Shown here: in pieces, positions 10,009 through 22,892 of the stretch
How the letters are laid out: every line of letters begins with the position of its first letter
How positions within the stretch are numbered: the stretch's first letter is position 1
NCBI GenBank assembly: GCA_021234155.1
Contig: JAJEKV010000051.1
Location: 6,918,761-6,982,760 of the forward strand
Length of the DNA stretch: 64,000 nucleotides
From: Isoetes taiwanensis
Taxonomy: Eukaryota > Streptophyta > Lycopodiopsida > Isoetales > Isoetaceae
Direction of reading: 5' to 3'
Notes under the pieces: generated by a model
The model's input: only the letters and a program-made list of their open reading frames with translations
Databases searched by the model: none
What the model was told of the DNA's origin: nothing
Made by a program: the position numbers and the translations under genes

Positions 10009-12812
10009 TCAAATACCATGCCCCCGAAGAGCAAGTCTGACGGCCGAAATCTGCAGGATGTAAGCTCCCAGTCGCGCTACCATAGGTGATGCGAGTAACT
10101 GATGTAGCGGTGTGTCAGAGCATCTAAGATCAGTGTGCACTGCTCGGACATGGGCATATGCTGGGCACCGTTGGAGGGCATGGTGCTCATCCTCTATCAC
10201 GTGCATCTCACAACACTGACATATCCTCTCCTCCCTGGGGATCCCGTGCCCGCCATTCACCCCCCAGCGACCTGTTTCAATTCTGAGGTAATGGGAACCC
10301 GTCCTTATGGCAGCAATAGCTCTCCGTTTCTTCACAGAGATGTGTGCTTTCAAGTACCGATGGGGTCCATGCTCAAGGCCGGGATTAAGCGTGATAGTGC
10401 TCTGTCTTGGGCTTTGCAAGAGTAGAGGCATCCCACGGGGTGGCGGCATAGCCCGCATCCAATTGCCCATTCAGCAAGGAATGCCGGTGCCACCATCATT
10501 TGGTAATCCATAGACCACCTCCTAAACCATCCCTTACGATTGCTTTCGTGCCATACCCTCTTCTTGCATTTGGGGGGCCCTGGCGTTAACAACCACGGCC
10601 TGTGGGGGCAAGCGATGCTCATCCATCCCATCCACCTTATGGAAGCAAGTAAGATGCTGCGCAAGGCGAATCTTTGTAAGGGCGAACCCCGTCTCATACA
10701 ACAAAATCGATACGATGCGGTGTCCTTCACTCCCAAGCTATATGTCAAGAAAGCTTTACGCACCCTTTCCAACCTATCCCCGTGTTTTTGCTAAGCTGGC
10801 GGGCCCCAAACCTCCACCCCATATAGCAGCACCGGCTCGACCAAAGCCCTAAGCGGTGTGCTCTCCTCGCCCGATCCGCGAGAGATCTATCCGGCAACCG
10901 CAGCGTTTTGCCTTTGCATATAAAGCCTTCCGGCACTGCAGCGGCTCTCCTCTCCACACACTCATCCCACGGCATGTTAGTAGTGAAATCAATTCCCGGA
11001 TACTTGAAGCTCGCACCATCTCCACTTCCCGCGTCCCACGTAATATAACTCGGGATAGGGTGTTGCGAGGACAGGATCGAGAAGCTTAGTTTTTGTGCAA
11101 GTTCTTTGTCATTCCGTTGCCCCACGGAACCCCAGGGGCATCCAAATGCTGCTGCATACTGCTGGCCGTGTGGGCTAGCAAAGCTACATCATCCGCATAT
11201 AGCAACTGGCTCACAGAGGTCGCCTCAGATAATTGCACCCCGGCTCCCCCATGGTGCTGCATCCACGTCTCCAAGCTATCAATGTACAACCCAAAAAGCG
11301 TTGGAGACAGCGGGGCAGCCCTGCTTAACTCCCATAGTGCTAGCTACCGCCCGATCTTCATAAGGCGGTGCGGCATGAATCCCATCATAAAGTTGGTGCA
11401 CCCCATTACGCAATCCCCGTGGAACTTCGCCAAGTCTTGCAACCTCGCCCAAAGGCATGTCTCGGGGGCGGTATCATATGCGATCTTAAAATCTACAAAG
11501 CAAACAATACAAGTCTGTCGGCGCATTAGGCTTGCCTCCATCAACACTCTCAAAGTGAAGATATGGTCGATTAGTGGAGTGAGCTGGGCGAAAAGCCCTG
11601 CTGGCCAATTGCCCGCACCCCCGCCTCCTCGGCCCACTTAGTGAGTTTCTTCTCCACCACCCACCGCTAGGAGCTTTGCAAACGGGCCGAGCTTACCATA
11701 ATCATCCGGTAATTAAGCCGGCTCATCCTTATTACCGGCTTTATGCACGGGAACAACCTTACTAACCATCCACTCGGGAGCCCCTCACTCGAGCACGGTT
11801 GATGATCACCGTCCGGGGCCCTACCACTGGATGGGCCACCCCATTTCAACGGCTCGGACTGCAGCCCTGTAAATCCTTTGCCTTGCCATTCGCGGATGCA
11901 CGAGACCTGCTTGGACATCCTCGGCGTGAGCTGCAGCACCTCTCCTACCTGATCCAGGGACCACGGCATTAGCTCACGGGGGTCATATAACTCCCATAGC
12001 GGTGCATCCATTGCTCCACACTTACATTACCAGCCACTGGCGCCACGGTATAACACCTTACGCCAAAAAGCTTTTGGCTCACGCCATGAGCATATCAAGC
12101 GGCTCACGGGTTTTACGCCATGTATCTCCCCTTCTTGGCTTTTAGGAAGAGCTTATAGTCTTGCGGGGCTGTGGCGCGAAGCTGTGGATCTATGACCAAG
12201 CGCAGCTGGCTCTTTAGAGCCTTGCAATCAGCATCAAACCACGGGTTCTCAGGAAAATGCGCGGTGTCCCTCCTTGGAGGGCCCTTCACTGCAAAGGAAG
12301 CCCCGGCCGGTACGCAAGCGGCGCCCTCACCACCATGCACACCTGTCTTGCAGTGTGTAAAAGCTATCAAACCCCTGTAACTCCCGCACCAACACAGATT
12401 CATACTGTCCCTGCTTCTGATAGCGTGGGATGTATAGTAACCCTCCACGCCCCCTGCGCGGTGTCTCCACTATTGAGTGCTCCCAATTCGGCATTGACAT
12501 AAAGCGGGTAGTGATCGACAAAGCCTCCTCATCCCACATTGGCTTGTGCCCTTTGGAGAAGTGTGTAACCATGTCAAGTCTTTGCTACTGGAGCGAGAAG
12601 GTAATCCAACACACTAGCTCCCCATCACGCCTATCACTCCCCGCAAGTAACACCCCCGAGTGTGGCCATCGCTGCATACCATTACAAATTACCATGTCAA
12701 AAACACGGCAGAGCTGGACCGGCCTGCACGCCAAATGGTCTAGCCACCATATCACGGGAGTGCCGTAGGTATCTTTGAGTAGCGGTTGTCTCAAGCCAAA
12801 GCGGATCAGCAT
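10009..12812 (-). pseudogene. second LINE ORF2 (EN/RT) remnants
   Basis: Fragments in several frames give RT motifs: FVDFKIAYDTA near 11500 (first catalytic Asp region) and LLYADDVALLA near 11180 (YADD box). The 3' end has RIETGRWG, then CQCCEMHVIEDEHHALQRC at about 10190-10240. That C-x2-C...H...C block is typical of the zinc-binding tail of LINE ORF2 and is shared with 58717-59076. Endonuclease-like segments lie at 12113-12812. Frame changes about every 300-400 bp make it a pseudogene. Confidence 0.85.
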
Positions 12813-14624
12813 TAAGCGTCACCTTGGAAGGTCACCGACCGCAAGCTGCGTCGTCACGAGCATTGAAATCTCCTAGCAAAACACTGTCCCTGGCTGTCTA
12901 TAGCGGTCTATGTCATCATACGAGTTCCTATCGGCATCCGGACATCCGTAATTCCGCATCATGTACTGGTAGAACTTAGAGCTGCATGGGGAATGTAGCG
13001 GCTAGCAAGAAACAATGGGACATGACCAGGGCTCTAATACCATTACCCACATGTAGCGGTTAAATGCATCGGACTTACGGAAGTGTGATCTTGCATGCTA
13101 AGGCGTCCCTAAAGTAGCAAGCCACTCCACCGCGTGTACGCGTCGCCATGGCTCATTAGCAAGTGAGAAATGCTGATATCCTCGAATGTCCGGCAATCGA
13201 TGCCCTTCATACTCCCATGTCTCTGCGGGAAGGCGATGTCCATGTCTGTCGCGATCCCATTCAAGCCAGCGCCCATACGCCACGGGAAGCCCCTACAATT
13301 CGAGGGAAACAATGCGAAGACACTTTCCCTATGCCGATTTGCGGGCCGTGGACCCATCGAGTGCGAGGACAACTGGGCGTGGTTGGAATAACTTCGGGCA
13401 GCCTGGCGATGGGACCACGATGGATGTCTTTGCGGTTGTGGAAGGCCTCAATCCGCCCTCTCCTTGGCACAATGCGGCCGATGTTCTGGACCGCTCTGCC
13501 CTGCGACGCAGTATTTGTTCGTGGGAATGATGCCTCCTCGAATAGCCCCCGCGGCGAGGAGGCACATATACCTTCATCTTGCCATTAACCAAACCAGCAG
13601 CCCCTCCGGCTTGCCGAATCTCTCTTATCTTGACCAACTCTTGGCTTCTTTTCCCGTTGTTGCGGTGGCGTGAGATCCGGATCGGTATATGGACGTACCT
13701 TTCAAGCGGCGAGTGCGGTGCAACAACAAAGATTTTGCCTCCCAATCCAAGGCGCAAACTTAACTAGCCGAGGGTCTCATGCTCGGTCCTCCGGACTCTC
13801 TGATTGGACTCTTGATAACCAAAAATCGTAATTGGAGCTTTGCAAGTACCGGGGTGGTAAGCTTACGGCAAATCCTCGCCTTGCTCCTCCGGCAATCCCG
13901 CACAATAAGGTTGGTGCGTGCACGGATGTCTTGCTCCTCCGGAAGTACCGCTGATTCCACGAGCCACCTCGGCCTGCGGCATAGGGGTGCTGGTGCGGAT
14001 GACTGTGGTGCACTCGGACTTCGTTGCACCTCCATGGGAGGTCCGCCGCATCTCTTTGCCGTAAGTGGGCCATATGGTTCTCTATATGTAAGCATCTTCG
14101 ACATCTCGCGCTCATGCGCGCCTTTGCTTCATCAAGGAATTGGAGCCGCCCCGCACCGCTTCCACATCCTTTTCCTTAGCATCTATCCGACCAGCCATGC
14201 TTGTGACTTGTACAACTGGCGCAAAGAACCCCTTCATGTCAGCCCGTGCTTGCGCCATGTCTTCCATCCACTGCTGGTGGACCTTATCCAAGCGGTGCCC
14301 CATCTCCGTGACTAGCTGCGTTGTGGCTTATATCTCCCCTCTTATCTGGTCATTAGCCTTTTGGGCTCCCCTGCAATCATAATCCCCGAGCCGAACTTCC
14401 ACAAGGGAAATTCGCTCCTTCTGTTGGAGAAGCTGCTTCTTGAGCGCAGCCCCTGGCAGATGGTCCCGTGATGCCTCCAAGCTTGCCAGCTTAGCCTGGA
14501 GGGAACCGGCCTGTTCCTGTACAACCCTGATTGCCTCGGCCTGTGATACCTGCTCTGATGGGGACGAGGTATCCAAATTGCGGGCTCTTTTCTTCAGCGC
14601 ATGCATGCTGTCAGGGGTCGCCAT
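12813..14624 (-). pseudogene. second LINE 5' region with coiled-coil ORF1
   Basis: The 14328-14624 frame (start ATG 14624) has long Leu/Gln/Glu heptads, such as VSQAEAIRVVQEQAGSLQ and LLQQKERISLVEVRL, consistent with a coiled coil. The 14112-14303 frame (MAQARADMKGFFAPVV) looks like a continuation. A Cys/His-containing piece (CRRCLHIENHMAHL) lies near 14080. Frames between 13100 and 13760 are open but not recognised. The combination fits a LINE ORF1 with coiled coil and zinc-binding parts, now fragmented. Confidence 0.6.
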
Positions 14625-14639
14625 AGAGGGCCGGGACTG

Positions 14640-14929
14640 TCAGGTTCAGTACTAAGATTTTCATTTAAGTATTCTTCTTTGTCCCAGTTTTCCTTATCAC
14701 TCCCATATCCCTCACTATCAGAATAATCAGAACAACCCCCTGGGTAGAAATGAAACATAGAATTTTTATAGTTGTTTAAAGGAGCAGAATTAAGAACTTG
14801 CCTGGATGTTGCCTTCCCTTGAAGCTCCATAGTGTCAGGAACAATCTCAGGATCAGCCACAAAGTCATTATCCATCTTTGCTTCTTCTGTATCTGAAGAA
14901 TGTGAGGTACGATTTTGCAGAGAGGCCAT
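14640..14929 (-). pseudogene. L1 LINE ORF1, N-terminal piece
   Basis: Begins at ATG 14929 (MASLQNRTS) directly inside the target duplication. It is acidic and Ser-rich, with a DNDFVADPEIV block and a YSDSEGYGSDKENWDKEEY block. The coding is cut near 14640 by the 5' end of the nested LINE. No RNA-binding domain is visible in this part. Confidence 0.65.
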
Positions 14930-14930
14930 C

Positions 14931-14944
14931 TTTTTGGCTATTTC
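14931..14944. repeat. target-site duplication of the L1 LINE, right copy
   Basis: Matches 4995-5008 exactly. It directly abuts the first bases of LINE ORF1. Confidence 0.9.
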
Positions 14945-16404
14945 TTGAACTTAATAAGAAGCATGATCCGTAATCTCAAATGTTGGTTACATCGCTTAAA
15001 CCTGAAGCATAGTTATAAGGGTATTTCAGAAATGTAGTTGGCTGGAACCTATATGAGTTAACCAGACTTTGTAAAACATGTTTAGGCATTCAAAAGGAAT
15101 GTCTCTTTTACCTCTTGAATTATCATTGTTCTACAACCTCTACTTGTGCTTAATACTACCTCTATTGTTTATAAAGATGCCTTAGATTTTCCCTTTCCCT
15201 GCTTGTTGCAAATACGATTTGCTAAACCAACTTTATTTACGATTTGCAATGAGTGTAACTAGTCCTCATTATGGTTTACATTTAAAGACTATCATCCATA
15301 AAGACCTCTTTCATTAGCTTCTTCTATACTTCGTTTTCATAGGCAAATTGTAAATTTAGACTTCTCGTTGTTGTGAGCTTGAGATGTAATAGTAGTTAAT
15401 CCCCTGTCTACATAGCCTTTGCTTTTCATTATTGTGCTAGCCTTTTTGTATTGGCTTCATCCATAAATGAAGTCAAAATGGTAAGTTAATATCCCGTCTG
15501 TGTAGCCTTTGCTTGTGTTTCACCCTTTTTACATTGTCTTCATCCATTTTGATGCTTCCCAATCACATATGTTAATGGTTAAGGTGGGCATTTGTGCTTT
15601 TCAATTCTGAAGGCTGGCCTCGTGTAGGGACAATGAGTGTGCATTGGATTATCATGTTATATTTTTCCATATGCATGGTTTGGCCAAAACTTAACTATTT
15701 TAAATAGTATTTTTCATTGTTTTGCCCTAACCTTTAGTTGAAAATCATCAAGTACCTAACAATATTGTAGCTTTTTGTATGGTCATCTACATGCCTTGCG
15801 TCTAAGGTGTGGCTTGATTTTTTGGATTTATAGGTGATTATCACCGCCGAAACATTAGATATGTTGTGCTTTAGTATGTTGATATTAATTATTGTGTAGA
15901 GCCATTGTGAAATATACGTGCTCGAGTTGTCTAGACATCTTTTAGGCCTACCATACCGTCTTTGTACCTTGCTTGCTCATGTGTCCAAAACATCTTAATA
16001 TCCACCTCAAATGCACTTTCTCATCCTTGTTTGCCTTCTTCTTCCACAAACCTTTATTAAATAATAGTAAGTTGGTTAAAACCATGGTTTGAGACTTGTG
16101 AAATGTTTGAATGTCATGCATATCTAGGCAATATGATATTGTAGTGCAACGTGGTGCTACCATTATGAATAACCATTGGAAAGCAATATTGGTATTGTGG
16201 AGATCATATTTCTATATGTGTCTTATTGGTCATTTCTTATGTTTTGTTCCTTCTTACAAACATTTTGTCAACATGAACCTCTCCTCCTTGCATTGGCTTG
16301 CTCTCAGCTTTCGTTACTGCTTGTCGTTATATTGCTCAAGCATGAACTGTGTAGGCTAACCAAATATCAAGCATGAACTGTGTAGGCTAACCAAATATAT
16401 CTTG
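14945..16404. other. E1 internal non-coding stretch
   Basis: AT-rich sequence with no open frame longer than about 70 codons and no recognised motif. A 24-bp direct repeat (AAGCATGAACTGTGTAGGCT and flank) lies at 16337-16390. Confidence 0.5.
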
Positions 16405-17400
16405 GCACGTATTATGAGGAAATATCAGGATTTCTAAAATTGTGCATGGACACGTTTTGTTAGATACGTAATAGTGGGTCAAAGCTACAATTTTATCTTC
16501 CTTCCCAGCACTTCTCTTCCTTGCAAAGGATCATTTGCAAATTATGCTTTGTTTTATTTAACAGTAACTATTTGTATACCCTTTGTAATGGCATTTCTAA
16601 GGTAATCTTAAAAGCATAGCCTTGAACCACACATACTCCCTTGTTTTGGTGGTGCTTGTTGCTTGCCTCAATATGAGAATTCTGTTCTCTCACTTAGCTC
16701 ATGCATCCTCAACAATTTGAAATGATATCTCTCCCTTATTCACATTCCCCTTCTCTACACTTCTTTATCAATTAACAGTAGATTGCTTGATGAGCTATGA
16801 TTTATGGTTCCCTTGATATCTCTCGTTATTGTTTAAAACCATAATTTAAGATTTGTTGAATATTGGTTGTCATTAATATCTAGGCAATATGTTGATGTGG
16901 TTCAATATGGTGCTGTCTCATTAATAGCCATTGGGGAAGGTATATTGATATTTGATTAACTGTCTATATATGTCTTTATTAACCATTCTTCTACATCATT
17001 TACTTCTCCTGCTCGGTCACACTGACTATTTTGCTTTATATTTGTTCAACTCTGTGGTTGCTGGATCTTTGTTGATACTCTCTTTGATCCCTTGCCTTAT
17101 GCCAATGATATTGTTTCTTCCACATCTTACATATCTACATTATGGTCTGGTTAGTTATGAATTATGGTTGCCTTATGGTTGGCGCTAACGGTGGTTTGAT
17201 ACGTCTGTGATAATTGGTTGTAGACGTTATGATGTTGTAGTGCAATATGGTGTTGTCATGAGTAGCCATTAAGAACAATGGAGTTTACCTTCTATGTGTC
17301 ATTTCTTTGCATCCTTCCTTCTTCTAAACTTTTTCCCATGCATCTCTCCTCTTTGCATGGTCTTGCTTGTCCTACCAATTAGCCTAGCCTTATCTCATTT
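16405..17400. repeat. duplicated segment A, original position
   Basis: Matches 21855-22850 over 996 bp with no indel seen. It ends at a poly-T run. No coding family is recognised; the small ORFs in it are repeated simply because the DNA is repeated. Confidence 0.93.
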
Positions 17401-17426
17401 TGTCTTTTTTTTTTTTTTTTTTTTTT

Positions 17427-18683
17427 ATCAATATTCTTACAAATAGATGCTCCAATTTAATGGAAACTAAGCTAGTTTCCTAATGACTTGATAACATTAT
17501 TTGACTGCACGTATGAAATGGAACACTGATTACTTACCACTTTGGCTGAGCACTTTGCAGTTATGAAGACAGATTTAATTTAACATTTTGCAAGGTGCAT
17601 CATTTACCTTTGTTGCGGAAAATCTAGTGTGGTGCCACTTGGAAATAGTTTGCACGCTGCTAGTATAAGGTTAGTCCCTATTTGGTTTCTATTAATAAAT
17701 TCAGTGTGGCATTGGTAATATTTGCCAAGTTAAAACCATGGATTCATTTTGCTTTTGAATCTAACCCAGGATGGAGTATATTATTAATCCCAAGTGAAGG
17801 TTTATTTGGAAAGAAATAGTCTAGTTGACATGATCGTTAGTGAACCTTTGTTAACAAAGGGATTATTCAATATGGTCTACAACATATGCTTGCATATTTT
17901 TTTTTAAAAGGGCATGCTTAACACGTGGATGTAAAGTATGCATGCTTGACATGTGGTTGTCAAGAACCAAATAGATTTGCAATGCAACTTTTATTATGAC
18001 TTTATGCTTCTTCAGAAAATGCTCGTGTGCTCTATGGGACGTGGGGCTCTTATATAAATGTGCAAGACCATTGTACATATTTTTCCTTTATAGGTACAAG
18101 AGGCTTAAGGATGGCTTATGCAAAAAAATAGCATGCACCATTCAAGGTTGCAGACTGAAGCATTATTTCAGCATGGTAGCATAGCGGTATACTTGTATAT
18201 CGTGGCACTTTGACCTAAGGGTATAGCTTGGAAACTTGGACGACACTCCTTCCACAAGACTTTTATGTGGTTAGTCCTCTAAATTCTAGGTTAGATGCAG
18301 CATGCATTGATTGCCGTAAGATGAAGGAAGATAAAGGGAATACCCTGGCAGGATATTTTAAGATTCATAGAGATCTGTTTTCTACAAACTTTATTGCTTT
18401 GGCCTTATCTTTTCCGGCCATGGGCTCCTACATTTCGGCCATGCATGATTTTGGAGCTACATAAGCTTCATCCTTGAAAATGTCTCTCATTTCGTGCATG
18501 AATCGCTCATCTGCAAGATTGCCAAAGGATACGTCTGTTGGAAATAATGATGGTAGCAGGCAAGAAACATGACAAGATTGAAACAAGATCTTTTCTGGAT
18601 ATCTTGCTTCACATTTCTGTTTACTTTGCTTCACATGAATAATTTATGTGGACGGATATGGATGAAGACATGGAGCTTGTGCA
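17427..18683. repeat. duplicated segment B, original position
   Basis: Matches 20601-21857 over 1257 bp at equal length. I found three substitutions: two near 17894 and one near 18597. It directly follows the poly-T (17404-17425) that separates it from segment A. Confidence 0.93.
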
Positions 18684-20592
18684 AGGGGTTACCCAAATGA
18701 TTAATACATTAGCTAATGATTTTGGCTTTTACTCTGACGAAAACCAGGTAAATCTGTGATCCTGGGCAGTTTGCTATGTATACTTTATTATATGCTTGTA
18801 ATCCAAAGATAAGAGCTTGGATGGAAATGATTGATTGAGAAGCAGGACATTACCGCCCTGGATGGATTCAAGCAGTTGAATCAGTGGCTCTAAGATTATG
18901 CTTTCTTTTGGAAGTGTTTTAGTAAAAAGAGCAGGCAGATTTTTGTGTTTCTAATTATCTTGCTAGATTTCATTTCACTTATTTTTTCCATATAGCTTGA
19001 TTCTAACTCTAAGGACAAAAGGATCACAATGGGTAATCGGTGATGAACCGAGAGGCCTAATGTACCTTTTGGCCCTTGCATTGTTACCATAATCATGCTA
19101 ACAGTGTACTGATTGGCTGCAGGTACGGGCCTCTCTTCCCATTGTGGTGTCTTTTTGTCCTTAGCGTCTTGGATAAGTTTGTAGGTGATCTTGATAACCC
19201 GAAGAAGAATGAGTACAAGTGCTAATGCTATTTTGGTCAATGGTGGCTCGTGGAGCATCTGAGTTGAAGACGATAAAATTTGATACATTTGCATATTTTG
19301 CTTGGCTGAGAATGGCTTCTATTAGACATAGACTGGTTAAAGGAAAATAACCCTTTGCTTGTTAAAACTGATGCTTAGAATGGATCTGATCTGACATTTG
19401 ATCCTATTGGTTCAAGACACTAGTATAAATATTACTCCAAATTTTGGCAGGCAAATGCCTTGGTAACATGCAACATGCTGCTGTATTGGAATTTAAGGAT
19501 GGCATCCTGCTATATGATATACCAGTTTGATTAGTTTGTACATGTACCTACCTAAGCTTATTGTCAACTATGGCGGGGCAAGTGTTCTATTTCTCTATGA
19601 ATATTAGTGACCTTTTGACAATTGTTATATGCCTCACTATAACATGCTGATTGAATGTTTTAAGTCTTGAACATTCTTAGCTTATGAACAAGATATGTTA
19701 TCTTGTCTAATCATAGGATGATTTAGTATAAAGGTTGATATGTAACATCTTGGCATAAGACCTTAGAAGGTTGGTACCATCTTGGATTTTATTGTCCATG
19801 TATGGCCAGATAAGACAAATGGAGGGATTGACCAATGCTGATGTTTGTGCTAGTTTAGGCTAGTCCAAGCCGTTTTTTTTTATGACACTTCTGTGCATTG
19901 GTCTTACCAGTCTTTGCCATCCTTCTTTGGTTTGGCCTTCTTGCGATGTACTTATCTGGGTAGATAAAGTCTTGCTTTTTTTAAATGAGCTGAATTTTCT
20001 GACAGTGAGCTATGTGCTTATAATATTACAGGCAGGATATGCTAATCAGGAAGAACATGAGTTTCAGATTGGGTTACCTATCTGAAATGATGTACTAGAA
20101 GAATGAGGTGGATCCTGAATTCAAGCCATGTTCTTTTACATGGAATGAAGAAACAAAATCTCATGGATAGTTAATGGCAACATCATTGCTATATAGTACA
20201 TACTCTACCTTGTTGCATCAGAAATGAAAAGGTACATGTTCTACCATGTTGCACTAAAAATGAAAATTCAGTTGAAATGGTTGGTATATGAGACAAGAGA
20301 TATTTAATCTCTATTGCCACTTGGCCTCTCATGCCACTCGGATTTACACCAACAAATGGACAGAGATATGTTATCTCTATTGCCACTTGGCCTCTCTTGC
20401 CTCTTGGATTTACACCAACAAATTGACAAAAGTGTTTAATGGTAGTGAATCTTGGAAATGCTTAATTGTCACTTCACATTGGGCATGACATAATCATAGG
20501 GTGAGGCATGACTCCTGCTGTAATGGTAGGGGTCTGCCCCCCTATGATTACAATTATGCAGTGTATGCCTCTTCCTAGGGTAGGAGGTAGGG
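18684..20592. other. E1 internal non-coding stretch between the two repeat blocks
   Basis: No recognised gene. A possible exon (about 18643-18747, ending in CAG before GTAAAT) has an open frame, but I cannot assign it. A tandem pair of about 42 bp lies at 20190-20270 and one of about 80 bp at 20294-20440 (both contain ATTGCCACTTGGCCTCTC). Confidence 0.45.
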
Positions 20593-20600
20593 TTTTTTTT

Positions 20601-22845
20601 ATCAATATTCTTACAAATAGATGCTCCAATTTAATGGAAACTAAGCTAGTTTCCTAATGACTTGATAACATTATTTGACTGCACGTATGAAATGGAACAC
20701 TGATTACTTACCACTTTGGCTGAGCACTTTGCAGTTATGAAGACAGATTTAATTTAACATTTTGCAAGGTGCATCATTTACCTTTGTTGCGGAAAATCTA
20801 GTGTGGTGCCACTTGGAAATAGTTTGCACGCTGCTAGTATAAGGTTAGTCCCTATTTGGTTTCTATTAATAAATTCAGTGTGGCATTGGTAATATTTGCC
20901 AAGTTAAAACCATGGATTCATTTTGCTTTTGAATCTAACCCAGGATGGAGTATATTATTAATCCCAAGTGAAGGTTTATTTGGAAAGAAATAGTCTAGTT
21001 GACATGATCGTTAGTGAACCTTTGTTAACAAAGGGATTATTCAATATGGTCTACAACATATGCTTGCATGCTTTTTTTTAAAAGGGCATGCTTAACACGT
21101 GGATGTAAAGTATGCATGCTTGACATGTGGTTGTCAAGAACCAAATAGATTTGCAATGCAACTTTTATTATGACTTTATGCTTCTTCAGAAAATGCTCGT
21201 GTGCTCTATGGGACGTGGGGCTCTTATATAAATGTGCAAGACCATTGTACATATTTTTCCTTTATAGGTACAAGAGGCTTAAGGATGGCTTATGCAAAAA
21301 AATAGCATGCACCATTCAAGGTTGCAGACTGAAGCATTATTTCAGCATGGTAGCATAGCGGTATACTTGTATATCGTGGCACTTTGACCTAAGGGTATAG
21401 CTTGGAAACTTGGACGACACTCCTTCCACAAGACTTTTATGTGGTTAGTCCTCTAAATTCTAGGTTAGATGCAGCATGCATTGATTGCCGTAAGATGAAG
21501 GAAGATAAAGGGAATACCCTGGCAGGATATTTTAAGATTCATAGAGATCTGTTTTCTACAAACTTTATTGCTTTGGCCTTATCTTTTCCGGCCATGGGCT
21601 CCTACATTTCGGCCATGCATGATTTTGGAGCTACATAAGCTTCATCCTTGAAAATGTCTCTCATTTCGTGCATGAATCGCTCATCTGCAAGATTGCCAAA
21701 GGATACGTCTGTTGGAAATAATGATGGTAGCAGGCAAGAAACATGACAAGATTGAAACAAGATCTTTTCCGGATATCTTGCTTCACATTTCTGTTTACTT
21801 TGCTTCACATGAATAATTTATGTGGACGGATATGGATGAAGACATGGAGCTTGTGCACGTATTATGAGGAAATATCAGGATTTCTAAAATTGTGCATGGA
21901 CACGTTTTGTTAGATACGTAATAGTGGGTCAAAGCTACAATTTTATCTTCCTTCCCAGCACTTCTCTTCCTTGCAAAGGATCATTTGCAAATTATGCTTT
22001 GTTTTATTTAACAGTAACTATTTGTATACCCTTTGTAATGGCATTTCTAAGGTAATCTTAAAAGCATAGCCTTGAACCACACATACTCCCTTGTTTTGGT
22101 GGTGCTTGTTGCTTGCCTCAATATGAGAATTCTGTTCTCTCACTTAGCTCATGCATCCTCAACAATTTGAAATGATATCTCTCCCTTATTCACATTCCCC
22201 TTCTCTACACTTCTTTATCAATTAACAGTAGATTGCTTGATGAGCTATGATTTATGGTTCCCTTGATATCTCTCGTTATTGTTTAAAACCATAATTTAAG
22301 ATTTGTTGAATATTGGTTGTCATTAATATCTAGGCAATATGTTGATGTGGTTCAATATGGTGCTGTCTCATTAATAGCCATTGGGGAAGGTATATTGATA
22401 TTTGATTAACTGTCTATATATGTCTTTATTAACCATTCTTCTACATCATTTACTTCTCCTGCTCGGTCACACTGACTATTTTGCTTTATATTTGTTCAAC
22501 TCTGTGGTTGCTGGATCTTTGTTGATACTCTCTTTGATCCCTTGCCTTATGCCAATGATATTGTTTCTTCCACATCTTACATATCTACATTATGGTCTGG
22601 TTAGTTATGAATTATGGTTGCCTTATGGTTGGCGCTAACGGTGGTTTGATACGTCTGTGATAATTGGTTGTAGACGTTATGATGTTGTAGTGCAATATGG
22701 TGTTGTCATGAGTAGCCATTAAGAACAATGGAGTTTACCTTCTATGTGTCATTTCTTTGCATCCTTCCTTCTTCTAAACTTTTTCCCATGCATCTCTCCT
22801 CTTTGCATGGTCTTGCTTGTCCTACCAATTAGCCTAGCCTTATCT

Positions 22846-22850
<5 letters not shown>
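20601..22850. repeat. circularly permuted copy of 16405-18683 (order B then A)
   Basis: Segment B (20601-21857) comes first and segment A (21855-22850) second, in the same orientation as the originals. The novel B/A joint lies on a shared GCA at 21855-21857 (TTGTGCA joined to GCACGTATT). The outer ends fall in T runs (8 T on the left, 44 T on the right), matching the poly-T between A and B in the original. Near identity implies recent origin. Confidence 0.93.

Positions 22851-22891
<41 letters not shown>
22848..22891. repeat. poly-T tract, 44 bp
   Basis: Uninterrupted T run at the right end of the permuted copy, followed by GAAGGATAAAG. The original has a shorter run at 17404-17425. It could be a poly-A tail of a minus-strand retroposon, or expansion after breakage. 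Confidence 0.9.

Positions 22892-22892
<1 letters not shown>

Larger units (their letters stand above)
9813..14640 (-). mobile_element. second LINE, nested in the L1, ending in a GGAA/TTCC microsatellite
   Basis: On the minus strand it reads coiled-coil ORF1 (14328-14624), EN and RT pieces, a C-terminal CCHC-like block (10009-10470), and a short 3' UTR ending CTCCGTGGACGTTAAAATAA followed by (TTCC)n at 9816-9836. The same 3' block, followed instead by (ATTCT)n, ends a related copy at 59240-59285. GC content is clearly higher than in the surrounding L1. The exact ends and any target duplication could not be fixed. Confidence 0.85.
5009..14930 (-). mobile_element. plant L1-type LINE, full coding span, interrupted by a second LINE
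   Basis: The minus strand reads ORF1, endonuclease, RT and a C-terminal zinc-finger region, then an extra ORF and a poly-A tail (poly-T at 5010-5028 on the plus strand). A 14-bp target duplication flanks it. The 5' end lies one base before the ORF1 start, so there is no 5' UTR. It is either truncated there or the family has a very short leader. ORF1 is split by another LINE at about 9813-14640. Many stops and frameshifts show it is inactive. Confidence 0.93.

Noticed and set aside
12171-14382. Many plus-strand ORFs in the GC-rich nested LINE
   Set aside because: The high GC content leaves few stops in all frames. LINE motifs are only on the minus strand.
16952-17188. Hydrophobic 78-codon ORF (also 22402-22638) as a membrane protein gene
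   Set aside because: The AT-rich composition gives Leu/Phe/Ile codons by chance, and it is copied as part of segment A.
18228-18464. Repeated 78-codon ORF (also 21402-21638) as a conserved gene
   Set aside because: It is identical only because the DNA is recently duplicated; there is no domain and no independent conservation.
22848-22891. Poly-A tail of a minus-strand retrogene made of 20601-22850
   Set aside because: The segment order is permuted and no exon structure or gene is seen. The tract also exists between A and B in the original.
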